Origin: an uncultured Ruminococcus sp.
Lineage (GTDB): Bacteria; Bacillota; Clostridia; Oscillospirales; Acutalibacteraceae
Direction: 5' to 3'
Assembly: GCA_902764235.1 (NCBI GenBank)
Contig: CACWVH010000001.1
Location: forward strand, 1 to 64,000
Length of the DNA stretch: 64,000 nt
Shown here: piece after piece, positions 44,450-53,260 of the stretch
How positions within the stretch are numbered: the stretch's first letter is position 1
Layout of the letters: each line of letters opens with the position of its first letter
Notes under the pieces: model-generated
Database searches by the model: none
What the model was told of the DNA's origin: nothing
What the model saw: only the letters and a program-made list of their open reading frames with translations
Program-made: the position numbers and the translations under genes

Positions 44450-45550
44450 ATGGAAAAATCACAAAATATCAGGAAAAAAATAATAACAGGAATAGTGATT
44501 GTTTCAGTTCTTGTAGCTGCATTCTTTTTTGGCGGACGGAATATTCAGCCGGAACAGGTACTGCCAGCTGAAAGCTCTGTGTCAGATGAATCATCATCTG
44601 ACAGCTCAGAAACCGCTGAGCCTTCCGGAAAATCAGAAAAACAAATCTCACATCAGACTGAAGAAATTGAAAGCAAGGTTTCTGAACCTGAATCGAGTTC
44701 AATTAGTCCTGAAAGCCATGAAGCTTCTGAGCTGTCAGATATAACTTCCCGAACATCTTTGCTGAATTCAGAAGCTGTAAGCATGAACTCCCGGGAAGCA
44801 AGCGTAAATGTTCCATCCTCTGACGTTTCAACAGAAATACCGGTCCATGAGAATACCTCGGTAAGTACCGCATCAGAAGAAATCAGTGTTTCTCAATCTT
44901 TTATAAATAATTCAAAAACTGAAAGCAGTACAGAAATAAAAAAGAGTCAGAAAACAGTAAAAGCCAATTCAGAAAAAGAAGTATCACAGGAAAGTAAAAA
45001 AGAGAAAAAAACAGAAAACAGCCGTATAACAGAAATATCCGGACAGGAAACAAAAAGTGAAGCACCGGAAAAAGAAACAGAGAAAAAAGAAACGAAAAAA
45101 ACAGAGCCTGAGAAACAAGAAAAATCAGTTATCAGGAACTATGAATACAGCTGCAGCTTGTATATTTCATGTAGTACAGCAATAAACAATAAAGCTCTCA
45201 GCAGGTCAAAGCGTTCTGTTCTGCCGTCTGACGGTACAGTTCTGAAAAAAACGGAATATGGATTTGACAAAGGTGAATCAGTTTTCGATGTTTTGAAAAG
45301 GGCTTGCAGTGAAAATGACATTCATTTTGATTTCAGCCTGATACCCGTTACAGGAGGAGCATATATCAGAGGGATCAATAATCTGTATGAATATGACTGC
45401 GGTGGAGTTTCAGGATGGATGTATAAGGTGAATGATGAATTTCCGAATGTAGGCTGTTCTGACTATAAGCTGAGTGAGGGTGACAGCATAGAATTCCTGT
45501 ATAGCTGCGATCTCGGAGCGGACATAGGTAATATATATCTGGGGGATTAA
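44450..45550 (+). CDS. Membrane-anchored DUF4430 protein on a Ser/Glu/Lys stalk
   Basis: A 366-residue protein. An N-terminal membrane helix (10-28) is followed by an about 200-residue low-complexity Ser/Glu/Lys/Thr stalk (30-230), then a C-terminal DUF4430 domain with GESVFDVLKRACSEN near 278-292, the GGVSGWMYKVN core near 325-335, and EGDSIEFLYSCDLGADIG. Several cysteines in the last domain (such as DCGGVSGW and FLYSCDLG) may form a disulfide. The position between the larger DUF4430 protein and the ECF T component suggests that it relays corrinoid to the transporter. No Cys lipobox or LPxTG is seen; the uncleaved helix is the anchor. Confidence 0.78.
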   Translation: MEKSQNIRKKIITGIVIVSVLVAAFFFGGRNIQPEQVLPAESSVSDESSSDSSETAEPSGKSEKQISHQTEEIESKVSEPESSSISPESHEASELSDITSRTSLLNSEAVSMNSREASVNVPSSDVSTEIPVHENTSVSTASEEISVSQSFINNSKTESSTEIKKSQKTVKANSEKEVSQESKKEKKTENSRITEISGQETKSEAPEKETEKKETKKTEPEKQEKSVIRNYEYSCSLYISCSTAINNKALSRSKRSVLPSDGTVLKKTEYGFDKGESVFDVLKRACSENDIHFDFSLIPVTGGAYIRGINNLYEYDCGGVSGWMYKVNDEFPNVGCSDYKLSEGDSIEFLYSCDLGADIGNIYLGD

Positions 45551-45551
45551 T

Positions 45552-46436
45552 ATGAAAACAGGTTTTGCACAATTTCATCCTTTGCTTCAGATGCTTATAT
45601 TTGTATCTTGCATTTCGGTAACTATGCTCATCATGCACCCTGTTTTTCTTGTGACATCGTTTTTATTGTCATCTGCATATATGATATGTTCATCAGGTAC
45701 GGGAAGGCTTCTGTCAGCTCTGAAGCTTGATCTGATAACATCAGTTATGATAATAATTATCAATCCGCTTGTCAGTCATGCAGGCGTGACAGTTCTGGCA
45801 TATCTTCCGAGCGGAAATCCGCTTACGCTGGAGTCTGTTATATTCGGATTTGCGGCGGCACTTTTAATGTCCTGCACTGTCAATTGGTTTTTCTGTATTA
45901 ATTCTGTTCTGACATCAGACAGAATAATATATCTGCTGGGAAGGCTGTTTCCCAGACTGGCTTTGATGATCTCAATTACGCTTGGTTTTTCATCAAAGCT
46001 GTCGGATCATTACAGGAGAGTAAGGGACGCACAGAAATGTCTTTGTTCAGGAAATAAAAACGTTTTTTTCAGGATCAGGCAAAATATCAGAATTATATCG
46101 TCTGTCATACAATGGTCGTTGGAAAACTCTGTTGATACAGCTGATTCAATGAAAAGCAGAGGCTACGGAACAGGAAAACGTACAGGGTATAATAACTATA
46201 AATTCAGAGCTTTTGAAAAACTGCTGATAATTCTAATTGTGCTTATCGATTCAGCAATAGCAGCTGCATATTTTTCTGAGTACATATATTTCAGTTATTA
46301 TCCTGTTCTGGAAATTGAAACAAATAATATCTGGTCATATGTGGTCTTTGCAATATATGCACTGATATGTCTGATACCGCTGGCGGCAGATCTCATGGAG
46401 GCAAAGAAATGGAAATATTTACGATCAGGGATCTGA
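45552..46436 (+). CDS. ECF transporter T component (EcfT)
   Basis: A 294-residue membrane protein with about six hydrophobic segments. The coupling motif of T components is present as SMKSRGYGTG near 198-207, where the Ala-Arg-Gly-type helix normally docks on the ATPases. EcfT links the ATP-driven motor to the substrate-binding S component of energy-coupling factor vitamin transporters. It overlaps the next gene and is preceded by only one base after the stalk protein gene, so the set is one transcription unit. Confidence 0.9.
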   Translation: MKTGFAQFHPLLQMLIFVSCISVTMLIMHPVFLVTSFLLSSAYMICSSGTGRLLSALKLDLITSVMIIIINPLVSHAGVTVLAYLPSGNPLTLESVIFGFAAALLMSCTVNWFFCINSVLTSDRIIYLLGRLFPRLALMISITLGFSSKLSDHYRRVRDAQKCLCSGNKNVFFRIRQNIRIISSVIQWSLENSVDTADSMKSRGYGTGKRTGYNNYKFRAFEKLLIILIVLIDSAIAAAYFSEYIYFSYYPVLEIETNNIWSYVVFAIYALICLIPLAADLMEAKKWKYLRSGI

Positions 46437-48892
46437 GCTTTATCTATCCCGGTTCAATGAAAAAATCGCTTGACGATATTTCATTAAATGTGAATGAAGG
46501 CGAATTCATAACCTTATGCGGCTTGTCCGGAAGCGGAAAAAGCACCCTTCTTCGTCATCTGAAAACTTCTCTGACACCATACGGAAAACAAACAGGGGAA
46601 ATCCTTTTTAATGGAAAGCCATTAGAAAAAACTGACGAAAGACTTCAGGCTGAGCAGATCGGATTTGTGATGCAGTCTCCGGATCATCAGTCGGTGACGG
46701 ATAAGGTATGGCATGAGCTTGTATTCGGACTTGAAAACCTTGGGAAGGATAATTCCTCGATAAAACGCAGAGCTGCCGAAACAGCTTCATTTTTCAGTAT
46801 AACAGAATGGTATAATAAAAAGATCAGCGAGCTTTCCGGCGGTCAGAAGCAGATACTTAATATTGCCTGTGCTATGATAACATCGCCTGATGTTCTGATA
46901 CTGGATGAGCCGACTGCACAGCTGGATCCCTTATCGGCAGAAAGATTGATGGAACTGCTTGTGAAAATAAATAAAGAGCTTGGAACAACAATTATAATGA
47001 GCGAGCATGATCTCTGTTATGCGTTTTCATACAGTGACAGGATAATTGTAATGGAAAACGGAAAAATAATATCGGACAAAGATCCTGAAAAAACATCATC
47101 ATTTATTTTTAGTGATTATTATCCGCTCAGAGAAGCAATACCGGAAACAGCTTACATACAGCAATTGCTTGGAAATACTGAAAAGATAAGCTTTAAGGTA
47201 TCAGACGGAAGAAAAAGTCTTTCCGATAAATTCGGGGACAAGGAAACAGCTCTGACGATACAGCAGCCCCGTATGTACTCCGGAAACGAAAAGCCTCTGC
47301 TTGAGATCAGAGATGGATATTTTCGTTATGAACGACGCGGAAAGGATATTCTTAACGGATTATCATTAAAGGCGTACAAAGGCGAGATCATTTCTGTTGT
47401 CGGGAGCAACGGAAGCGGAAAAACAACAATGCTCTGTGCGTCAGCAGGTATCAGTAAGCTTTACAGCGGAAAGGTGCTGTATAACGGAATGAAGGAAAAA
47501 AATATCAGAGCAGCCTATCTTCCCCAGAATCCCCAGACTCTTTTTATGTGTGAAAGTATAAAGGAAGAGCTGTATGCAGTATTTGACGATACGGACTTTT
47601 CAGAAGATCTTATTGAAGCGAAGATAAAAGCTGTGATGAGGCTCTGCGGATTGGAAAATATCACCGAAAGACATCCGTATGATTTATCCGGCGGAGAGCA
47701 ACAAAAGACCGCACTTGCAAAGATACTGCTGACATCACCGCAGCTTATCCTTCTTGACGAGCCTGTAAAGGGCACGGACGTAAAGTCAAAGAATGAGATC
47801 GGCACAATTCTTCGCAAGCTTGCACAGCGGGGTATGTGTATTGTTATGGTAAGCCACGATATGTCATTCTGTGCACAGTATTCTGACAGATGTGCGATGA
47901 TGTTTGATGGGCAGCTGATCGGAACAGAAGAGGTGCACGGTTTTTTCTGCGGAAATGAATTTTACACCACGCAGACCCGTAGACTGACAAAGGGTATTAT
48001 TGAAAACTGTGTGAGCAGAGGGGATTATCTGTCCTTGTTAAGCCCTGAGCAAAAAAACGATAAGGATGATTTCGATGACCATGATATTGATCTGATATTC
48101 AAAGAGAATGACAAAAAAAGTGACAGAAAAAAGACTCTGAAAAAACACAAAGAAAAAGAAATTATAAGAATAGAGAAAATACCCCGTTCACGAAAACAGC
48201 TTTTGATAATGCTTCTTATCATATTGATAGCTATTCCGTTTACGATCTTTTCGGGAATATACTTTCTTAATGATTCAAAGTATCTGTTTATTTCGCTGCT
48301 TGTTCTTCTGGAATGCTTTGTTCCGTTTTATATGTTATTTGAAAAAAGACATATCCGCACAAGAGAAATGGTGCTCATTGCCTCAATGAGCGCAATGTGT
48401 ATTGTTTCGAGATTGATTTTTTATATGCTGCCTGAATTCAAGCCGGTGACTGCCATTGTTATCATTTCAGGTGCAGCTCTCGGCGCAGAATCGGGTTTTC
48501 TGATAGGTTCACTTTCAATGCTTTGCTCAAATATTATTTTTGGTCAGGGACCGTGGACGCCGTGGCAGATGTTTGCAATGGGGCTGATAGGGTTTTTGTC
48601 CGGCATTATTCTCGGCGGCAGACATTTTCCAAAAAGCCGGTTGATATTCGCTGCCTTCGGATTTGTATCTGCACTGGTTATTTACGGAGGGATCATGGAT
48701 CCTGCCGCTGCTGTGATGTCACATATCGCCCTTACGCCAGAAACAGCACTGGATTATTATGCAGCAGGTCTGCCGCTGGATATTATCCATGCAGCATCGA
48801 CAGCATTTTTCCTGCTGACAGCATCCGTCCCGATAATTAAAAAGCTTGAAAGAGTCAAGCTGAAATACGGTCTTGTTGAGAGATCTTTATAG
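46409..48892 (+). CDS. Fused ECF transporter: two EcfA ATPases plus S component
   Basis: An 827-residue polypeptide with three parts. ATPase 1 (1-260): Walker A GLSGSGKST with K44, signature LSGGQKQ near 140, Walker B LILDEPTAQLDP near 162. ATPase 2 (about 305-540): Walker A GSNGSGKTT near 332, signature LSGGEQQ near 426, Walker B LILLDEP near 447. After a charged linker (545-595), six or so membrane helices (597-815), including a GAESGFLIGSL and FGQGPWTPWQMFAMG pattern of S components such as CbrT or related families. Fusing A, A' and S is unusual; the T component is separate and next door. The start at 46409 follows GGAGG; the longer frame upstream overlaps ecfT. Under the B12 riboswitch, cobalamin or cobinamide is the likely cargo. 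Confidence 0.88.
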   Translation: MEIFTIRDLSFIYPGSMKKSLDDISLNVNEGEFITLCGLSGSGKSTLLRHLKTSLTPYGKQTGEILFNGKPLEKTDERLQAEQIGFVMQSPDHQSVTDKVWHELVFGLENLGKDNSSIKRRAAETASFFSITEWYNKKISELSGGQKQILNIACAMITSPDVLILDEPTAQLDPLSAERLMELLVKINKELGTTIIMSEHDLCYAFSYSDRIIVMENGKIISDKDPEKTSSFIFSDYYPLREAIPETAYIQQLLGNTEKISFKVSDGRKSLSDKFGDKETALTIQQPRMYSGNEKPLLEIRDGYFRYERRGKDILNGLSLKAYKGEIISVVGSNGSGKTTMLCASAGISKLYSGKVLYNGMKEKNIRAAYLPQNPQTLFMCESIKEELYAVFDDTDFSEDLIEAKIKAVMRLCGLENITERHPYDLSGGEQQKTALAKILLTSPQLILLDEPVKGTDVKSKNEIGTILRKLAQRGMCIVMVSHDMSFCAQYSDRCAMMFDGQLIGTEEVHGFFCGNEFYTTQTRRLTKGIIENCVSRGDYLSLLSPEQKNDKDDFDDHDIDLIFKENDKKSDRKKTLKKHKEKEIIRIEKIPRSRKQLLIMLLIILIAIPFTIFSGIYFLNDSKYLFISLLVLLECFVPFYMLFEKRHIRTREMVLIASMSAMCIVSRLIFYMLPEFKPVTAIVIISGAALGAESGFLIGSLSMLCSNIIFGQGPWTPWQMFAMGLIGFLSGIILGGRHFPKSRLIFAAFGFVSALVIYGGIMDPAAAVMSHIALTPETALDYYAAGLPLDIIHAASTAFFLLTASVPIIKKLERVKLKYGLVERSL

Positions 48893-48902
48893 TAACATAA
48901 GG

Positions 48903-48938
48903 AAATATCTGCTTCGCTTGACGGGGCAGATATTTTTT
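48903..48938 (+). terminator. Terminator of the cobalamin operon
   Basis: Hairpin AAATATCTGC / GCAGATATTT with a 13-base loop and T residues, just after the stop of the ECF fusion gene. Confidence 0.85.
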
Positions 48939-48958
48939 ATCTGGCAGGTCATATTTTG

Positions 48959-48986
48959 TTGAAAAAAATAATTGTTATGATATAAT
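48959..48986 (+). promoter_or_regulatory. Sigma-A promoter for the 105-residue unknown gene
   Basis: TTGAAA (48959-48964), 16-bp spacer, TATAAT (48981-48986), 45 bases before the ATG at 49031. Confidence 0.7.
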
Positions 48987-49030
48987 AGATAATAATATTA
49001 AAGTTGGTGTCAGATTTATACGGAGGAAAT

Positions 49031-49348
49031 ATGAAGAATTATCTTGTGTGCTACTTTATATTGCAGCAATGTATGTTTGAAACTCTTGAGGATTCGCTTT
49101 GCGAACTGCTGAACAGAATTTCTCCGGAGCTGTGGGAGGATGGAAAGCCGACAGACGAGCAATTATATAATGAATGGAGCAGTATTATAGATACTGAAAA
49201 AATGACGGTATCCCGGATGCAGAAAAGCATTTCGGATAAGCTTTCTGCCCTTGACGGAGACTTTGAGAAAACACTTAGTGTGCTGGGTGGTAAAAGCTTT
49301 GAATATTACTATCTTCAGGCAATTGAACGTTCTGAGGAATTTCTGTGA
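49031..49348 (+). CDS. Small protein of unknown function
   Basis: I do not recognise this 105-residue protein. It is soluble and mainly helical, starts with MKNYLVCYFILQQCMFETLED, and is acidic in the middle. GGAGGAAAT precedes the ATG at 49031, which is better placed than an upstream in-frame GTG-type start at 49004. It has its own promoter and is followed after 47 bases by the zinc-ribbon pseudogene. No membrane segment, signal peptide or motif is seen. Confidence 0.55.
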   Translation: MKNYLVCYFILQQCMFETLEDSLCELLNRISPELWEDGKPTDEQLYNEWSSIIDTEKMTVSRMQKSISDKLSALDGDFEKTLSVLGGKSFEYYYLQAIERSEEFL

Positions 49349-49395
49349 TGAACTTTTTGCTATAAAGATTAATTTGAATTAAGGAGCTGATCTTA

Positions 49396-49746
49396 ATGAG
49401 CTGCCCGAATTGTAAAAGAAAAATATCATAGCATATCGACTTTTGTGAAAAATGCTGATATATGCTGGAATGGGACGAGATAACAGACAGCGGAACCGGA
49501 AATGCTGAAGAACCGGCTTCGGAAATCACTTCTGACAATAACTCTGCAAGAAAACTATCAGGGGAAAAATCAATTATAATTTCTGCTGCTTCGGTATTGA
49601 TTTTAATACTTTTATATGTTGCTGTCTCAGTCATTAACGGGAACAATTATATCAGCACAAAGGAAAGCAATGGTCAGAAGATTGAAATAGCATTGAGGAA
49701 TTACTATTCAATTGTTGTTGGTGTAGTTTCCGAAGTGAGGGTATGA
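49396..49746 (+). pseudogene. Zinc-ribbon membrane protein with two in-frame stops
   Basis: Starting at ATG 49396 after AAGGAG, the frame reads MSCPNCKRKIS, then TAG (49429-49431), HIDFCEKC, then TGA (49456-49458), YMLEWDEITD and onwards. The CPNC...CEKC arrangement is a typical N-terminal zinc ribbon, normally followed by GYML or similar, so the TGA replaces a Gly codon (GGA) and the TAG probably replaces a sense codon (AAG). The remaining part has a Ser/Glu linker and one membrane helix (about residues 57-76 of the frame). Family members of this shape are common in Firmicutes membranes, function unknown. A 94-residue remnant could still start at the ATG at 49462. Degraded rather than read through is the simplest view. 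Confidence 0.72.
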
Positions 49747-49815
49747 CTTTGACATCAACTACTAAGTTAGGTGAATATTTTGGTTAAGATTATGTATACG
49801 ATAGGAGAGAGAAAA

Positions 49816-50169
49816 ATGTTATTTATTGAATATCCGAAATGTACGACTTGTAAGAAGGCGAAAAAATGGCTTGACGATCATAATATCGAATATACGGACA
49901 GACATATAAAGGATCAGAATCCTTCATATGATGAGCTGAAAAAATGGAAGGAGGAAAGCGGACTTTCCATAAAACGTTTTTTCAATACAAGCGGAATGCT
50001 TTACCGTGAAATGCAGCTGAAAGACAGGCTTCCAGAAATGACAGAGGAAGAAATGCTCAGACTTTTGGCCACAGACGGTATGCTTGTCAAAAGACCCATA
50101 ATAGTCTGCAACGATAAGGTTCTGACAGGCTTCCGTGAAAAAGAGTGGGAAGAGCTGCTTTTGAAATAA
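49816..50169 (+). CDS. ArsC/Spx family thioredoxin-fold protein
   Basis: A 117-residue protein with the redox motif CTTC near the start (EYPKCTTCKKAKKWL), TDRHIKDQNPSYDEL, FFNTSGMLYRE near 55-65 and a C-terminal LVKRPIIV block. This is the ArsC-like family (YffB, MgsR/Spx type). Real arsenate reductases of this class and the regulatory Spx look alike; the lone CxxC, short length and RPI motif fit the arsenate-reductase-like branch, but activity is not proven. AGGAGAG precedes the ATG at 49816. Confidence 0.85.
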   Translation: MLFIEYPKCTTCKKAKKWLDDHNIEYTDRHIKDQNPSYDELKKWKEESGLSIKRFFNTSGMLYREMQLKDRLPEMTEEEMLRLLATDGMLVKRPIIVCNDKVLTGFREKEWEELLLK

Positions 50170-50183
50170 TAACTGTTTTATAT

Positions 50184-50318
50184 ATAGCCGATTGTAAAAC
50201 AGCGAAAGGTCGTCCGCCCGCCAAAACCTGAAAAGCTTTGAAAAGCGGAGAAAAGTGTAAATTTTTTAATACAAAATCCGCATGAACAGATGATTTTCGA
50301 CTTTTACAATCAGCTGAT
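50184..50318. mobile_element. MITE with inverted ends and 10-bp target duplication (family B)
   Basis: The left end AGCCGATTGTAAAA (50186-50199) and the right end TTTTACAATCAGCT (50302-50315) are inverted with 13 of 14 matches, and similarity continues inward (GCGAAA / TTTCGA). The direct repeat TGTTTTATAT flanks the element at 50174-50183 and 50319-50328, as expected for a target duplication. The 135 bases are non-coding. A second, edge-truncated copy occurs at window positions 1-96. Confidence 0.75.
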
Positions 50319-50342
50319 TGTTTTATATTGACAAGGAGAGCT

Positions 50343-52307
50343 ATGAAAGATTTTTTACCGATCAATAAAAAGGACATGGAAAAAAGAGGCTGGGATCAGG
50401 TCGATTTTACATATGTCATCGGTGATGCATATGTAGATCATCCTTCATTCGGTCCTGCCATAATAAGCCGTATACTTGAAGCAGAGGGCTATCGTGTGGG
50501 GATAATTGCTCAGCCTGACTGGAAGGATCCGGAGAGCATCAACGTTTTCGGTGAACCAAGGCTCGGATTTCTTGTTTCGGCAGGAAACATGGATTCTATG
50601 GTGAATCATTATTCTGTTTCCAAGAAACGCCGCTCAAAGGATTTCTTTACTCCCGGCGGAATAATGGGGAAGCGTCCCGATCATGCAACGGTAGTATATG
50701 GTAATCTCATAAGAAGAACTTATAAGAAAAAACCAATGATTATCGGCGGCATAGAAGCAAGTCTCAGACGAATGGCACATTACGACTACTGGGATGATTG
50801 CCTCAAGCGTTCGATCCTTCTTGACTCACAGGCGGACATCCTGTCATACGGCATGGGCGAAAAATCAATTGTGGAGATCGCCCATGCACTGAACAGCGGC
50901 ATACCCGTGGAAGAACTGACTTTTGTAAAGGGAACAGTATATAAAACCAAAAGTCTTGATGATCTGTATGACTATATAACACTTCCGTCATATGAGCAGC
51001 TGCTGTCCGATAAGCTGAATTACGCAAAAAGCTTTTACATACAATATTGTAATACCGATGCGTTTTCCGGAAAATGTCTGGTCGAGCCATATCAAAACGG
51101 TGTTTATGTTGTGCAGAATCCGATGTCAAAGCCGCTTACAACGGAAGAAATGGATAATGTATATGCGTTGCCGTATATGAGGAATTATCACCCTGTCTAT
51201 GAAAAGGACGGCGGTATCGACGCAATCAAAGAGGTGAAATTCAGCCTTATCAGCAACCGCGGCTGCTATGGAGGATGTAATTTCTGCGCGCTTACATTTC
51301 ATCAGGGAAGGATCATTCAGGTCAGAAGTCACAGATCAATTCTGGACGAGGCAGAAATACTGATAAATGATCCTGATTTCAAGGGCTATATACATGACGT
51401 CGGCGGTCCGACAGCCAATTTCAGAAAGCCTGCCTGTCAGAAGCAGCTCAAAAGGGGTGTCTGTACAAACAGACAATGTCTTTTCCCCAAGCCATGTCCG
51501 AATCTTGAGGTCGATCACTCGGATTATCTTGAGCTTCTGAGAAGGCTCAGGGCACTGCCCGGGGTCAAAAAGGTATTTATCCGCTCAGGAATAAGATTTG
51601 ATTATATAATGGCAGACCCGGATGATACCTTTTTCAGGGAAATGTGCGAGCATCATATCAGCGGACAGTTAAAGGTTGCTCCCGAGCATATTTCAGACAC
51701 TGTACTGAAAACACTCGGAAAGCCAGAAAACAGTGTTTATCGTGCTTTTTGCAAAAAGTATGCTGCAATTAATAAAAAGCTCGGAAAGCCGCAGTATCTT
51801 GTGCCGTATCTGATGTCATCACACCCCGGGTCAACTCTCAGGGAGGCGATCGAGCTTGCAGAATATCTGAGGGATAATCATCTCAGCCCGGAGCAGGTAC
51901 AGGATTTCTATCCGACTCCATCTACAATTTCAACCTGTATGTATTATACCGGAGTAGATCCGCGGACTATGAAGCCTGTTTTTGTAGAGCATGATCCTCA
52001 CAGGAAGGCTATGCAGCGAGCTTTGATACAGTATAAAAATCCGAATAATTACGACCTTGTCCATGAAGCTCTTGAAATAGCCCACAGAACCGATCTTATA
52101 GGCTTTGACAAAAAATGCCTGATTCGTCCGAGAAATAAGAATGACCGGGCAGCCGGAAAGCATGATGAAGCAAAGGGCAAAAAACAAAAGCGACCTGCTT
52201 CACAGGCTGAAAAAAAGTATGGCATTTCTTTTGAAAAATATGATAGCATACAGGAAAATGCAAAAAAGCAGTCAATACAGAATGCGGCAAGAAGAAGGAA
52301 GCATTGA
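50343..52307 (+). CDS. YgiQ family radical SAM protein
   Basis: A 654-residue protein with the YgiQ N-terminal domain ([19 protein letters not shown]), a B12-type-like middle segment, and the radical SAM core with the [10 protein letters not shown] cluster motif (Cx3Cx2C) near residue 309. The reaction of YgiQ is unknown; members are found in anaerobes and Enterobacteria. The tail is Lys/Arg-rich. The ATG at 50343 follows AAGGAGAG; an earlier TTG (50328) overlaps the MITE's target duplication. No partner genes are adjacent. Confidence 0.92.
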   Translation: MKDFLPINKKDMEKRGWDQVDFTYVIGDAYVDHPSFGPAIISRILEAEGYRVGIIAQPDWKDPESINVFGEPRLGFLVSAGNMDSMVNHYSVSKKRRSKDFFTPGGIMGKRPDHATVVYGNLIRRTYKKKPMIIGGIEASLRRMAHYDYWDDCLKRSILLDSQADILSYGMGEKSIVEIAHALNSGIPVEELTFVKGTVYKTKSLDDLYDYITLPSYEQLLSDKLNYAKSFYIQYCNTDAFSGKCLVEPYQNGVYVVQNPMSKPLTTEEMDNVYALPYMRNYHPVYEKDGGIDAIKEVKFSLISNRGCYGGCNFCALTFHQGRIIQVRSHRSILDEAEILINDPDFKGYIHDVGGPTANFRKPACQKQLKRGVCTNRQCLFPKPCPNLEVDHSDYLELLRRLRALPGVKKVFIRSGIRFDYIMADPDDTFFREMCEHHISGQLKVAPEHISDTVLKTLGKPENSVYRAFCKKYAAINKKLGKPQYLVPYLMSSHPGSTLREAIELAEYLRDNHLSPEQVQDFYPTPSTISTCMYYTGVDPRTMKPVFVEHDPHRKAMQRALIQYKNPNNYDLVHEALEIAHRTDLIGFDKKCLIRPRNKNDRAAGKHDEAKGKKQKRPASQAEKKYGISFEKYDSIQENAKKQSIQNAARRRKH

Positions 52308-52412
52308 TAAATCTGACCCTTGTAATATTTGTTTTTAATTATTTAACAGAAGGCTTAGTATAATAACTTAAACTTCCCATACCATTTTACTGTTCAATCC
52401 AAGTATTAATCG
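52308..52412. other. AT-rich non-coding gap after ygiQ
   Basis: This stretch between the ygiQ stop and the family G element holds no convincing gene, terminator or promoter that I can see. Confidence 0.5.
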
Positions 52413-52508
52413 TACTTTCAACAACTTTGGTTGTTTTCTTTCCGCCGCCCGCCGGAGGCGGGCGGCGGAAAGAAAACGCCTGATAATTAGCCAACTATTT
52501 TGAAAGTA
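52413..52508. repeat. Element with a perfect 21-bp hairpin (family G)
   Basis: The arms 52433-52453 and 52457-52477 are exact inverted copies (GTTTTCTTTCCGCC... and its complement) with a three-base loop GGA, and the stem is very GC-rich in its upper half. Around it TACTTTCAA (52413-52421) and TTGAAAGTA (52500-52508) make a second inverted pair. There is no coding potential. It may act as a terminator for ygiQ or be a small mobile element. Confidence 0.65.
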
Positions 52509-52601
52509 TAATATCGCGTAGGAAGTTTGAGATAATAATTAAAAAATAATTTCCGAATTATTAGCAATTTGTAAATTCGTGATGGGGAAGAACGATAATA
52601 A

Positions 52602-52630
52602 TTGATTTTTTTTGTGGAATATGGTATGAT
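52602..52630 (+). promoter_or_regulatory. Promoter of the NfeD-SPFH pair
   Basis: TTGATT (52602-52607), 17-bp spacer, TATGAT (52625-52630). The leader to the NfeD start is about 165 bases and contains no riboswitch I recognise. Confidence 0.55.
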
Positions 52631-52803
52631 TACCATAGTACGATAAATATCGACAAAGTTTTAACGATCTTGCCCTTTTGCCAGATATCGGGTCAGAGGA
52701 ATAAGCCGGAAAAATGTTTCAGCTGAAATCAAGGCAAAAAGTTAACTTTGCTTTTGAAGGATAATAAACTTTGCGGATTATCGTCAACAGGAGGTGTAGA
52801 ATT

Positions 52804-53232
52804 ATGTTGGAAGTTTGGTTGATAGTAATTGTGGTTGCAGTTATTATCGAGATCGCAACTCAGGTTCAGCTTGTGACAATATGGGCGGCAATCGGAGGAA
52901 TAGCGGCACTTATCTGTGATATCTTCGGTGTTGAACAGAACATACAGATAATAGTCTTTTTCGCCGTGACCTTTGCAACACTTGCACTTACACGCCCGTT
53001 TGCCAGAAAGCTGACAAAAAACATCAGAAACACACCTACAAACGCTGATATGAATATCGGCAGAACCGGACTTGTAACAAAAATAGTTGATAAGTCAACA
53101 GGGGTATTCAGAGTCACGGTTGCAGGTGCAGACTGGTCAGCAATGACAGACGGCTCACCCATGCCGGATGTGGGAGCTTCCGTAAAGGTAGAACGCATTG
53201 AGGGTGTCAAGCTTATTGTCTCCGTGATTTGA
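52804..53232 (+). CDS. NfeD family membrane protein
   Basis: A 142-residue protein with about two to three membrane helices (residues 3-70) followed by a cytoplasmic OB-fold (from about 82, MNIGRTGLVTKIVDKSTG...). NfeD proteins work with SPFH-domain partners in membrane microdomain organisation. The neighbouring gene is indeed an SPFH protein, 28 bases downstream. The start at 52804 follows GGAGGTG; the frame upstream is open but has no ribosome binding site. Confidence 0.9.
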   Translation: MLEVWLIVIVVAVIIEIATQVQLVTIWAAIGGIAALICDIFGVEQNIQIIVFFAVTFATLALTRPFARKLTKNIRNTPTNADMNIGRTGLVTKIVDKSTGVFRVTVAGADWSAMTDGSPMPDVGASVKVERIEGVKLIVSVI

Positions 53233-53260
53233 TTTATGTAAAGGAAATGAGGTATGTTTT

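Noticed and set aside
44450..45550. LPxTG sorting signal or lipobox in the stalked DUF4430 protein
   Set aside because: Neither LPxTG nor a Cys after the N-terminal helix is present; the uncleaved helix appears to be the anchor.
49429..49458. TAG and TGA in the zinc-ribbon gene as pyrrolysine or selenocysteine codons
   Set aside because: No SECIS-like hairpin was noticed, the affected positions are ordinary linker and Gly positions, and two different recoded stops within ten codons is implausible. A decayed gene is simpler.
52433..52477. CRISPR repeat
   Set aside because: The palindrome occurs once, without regularly spaced copies or cas genes.
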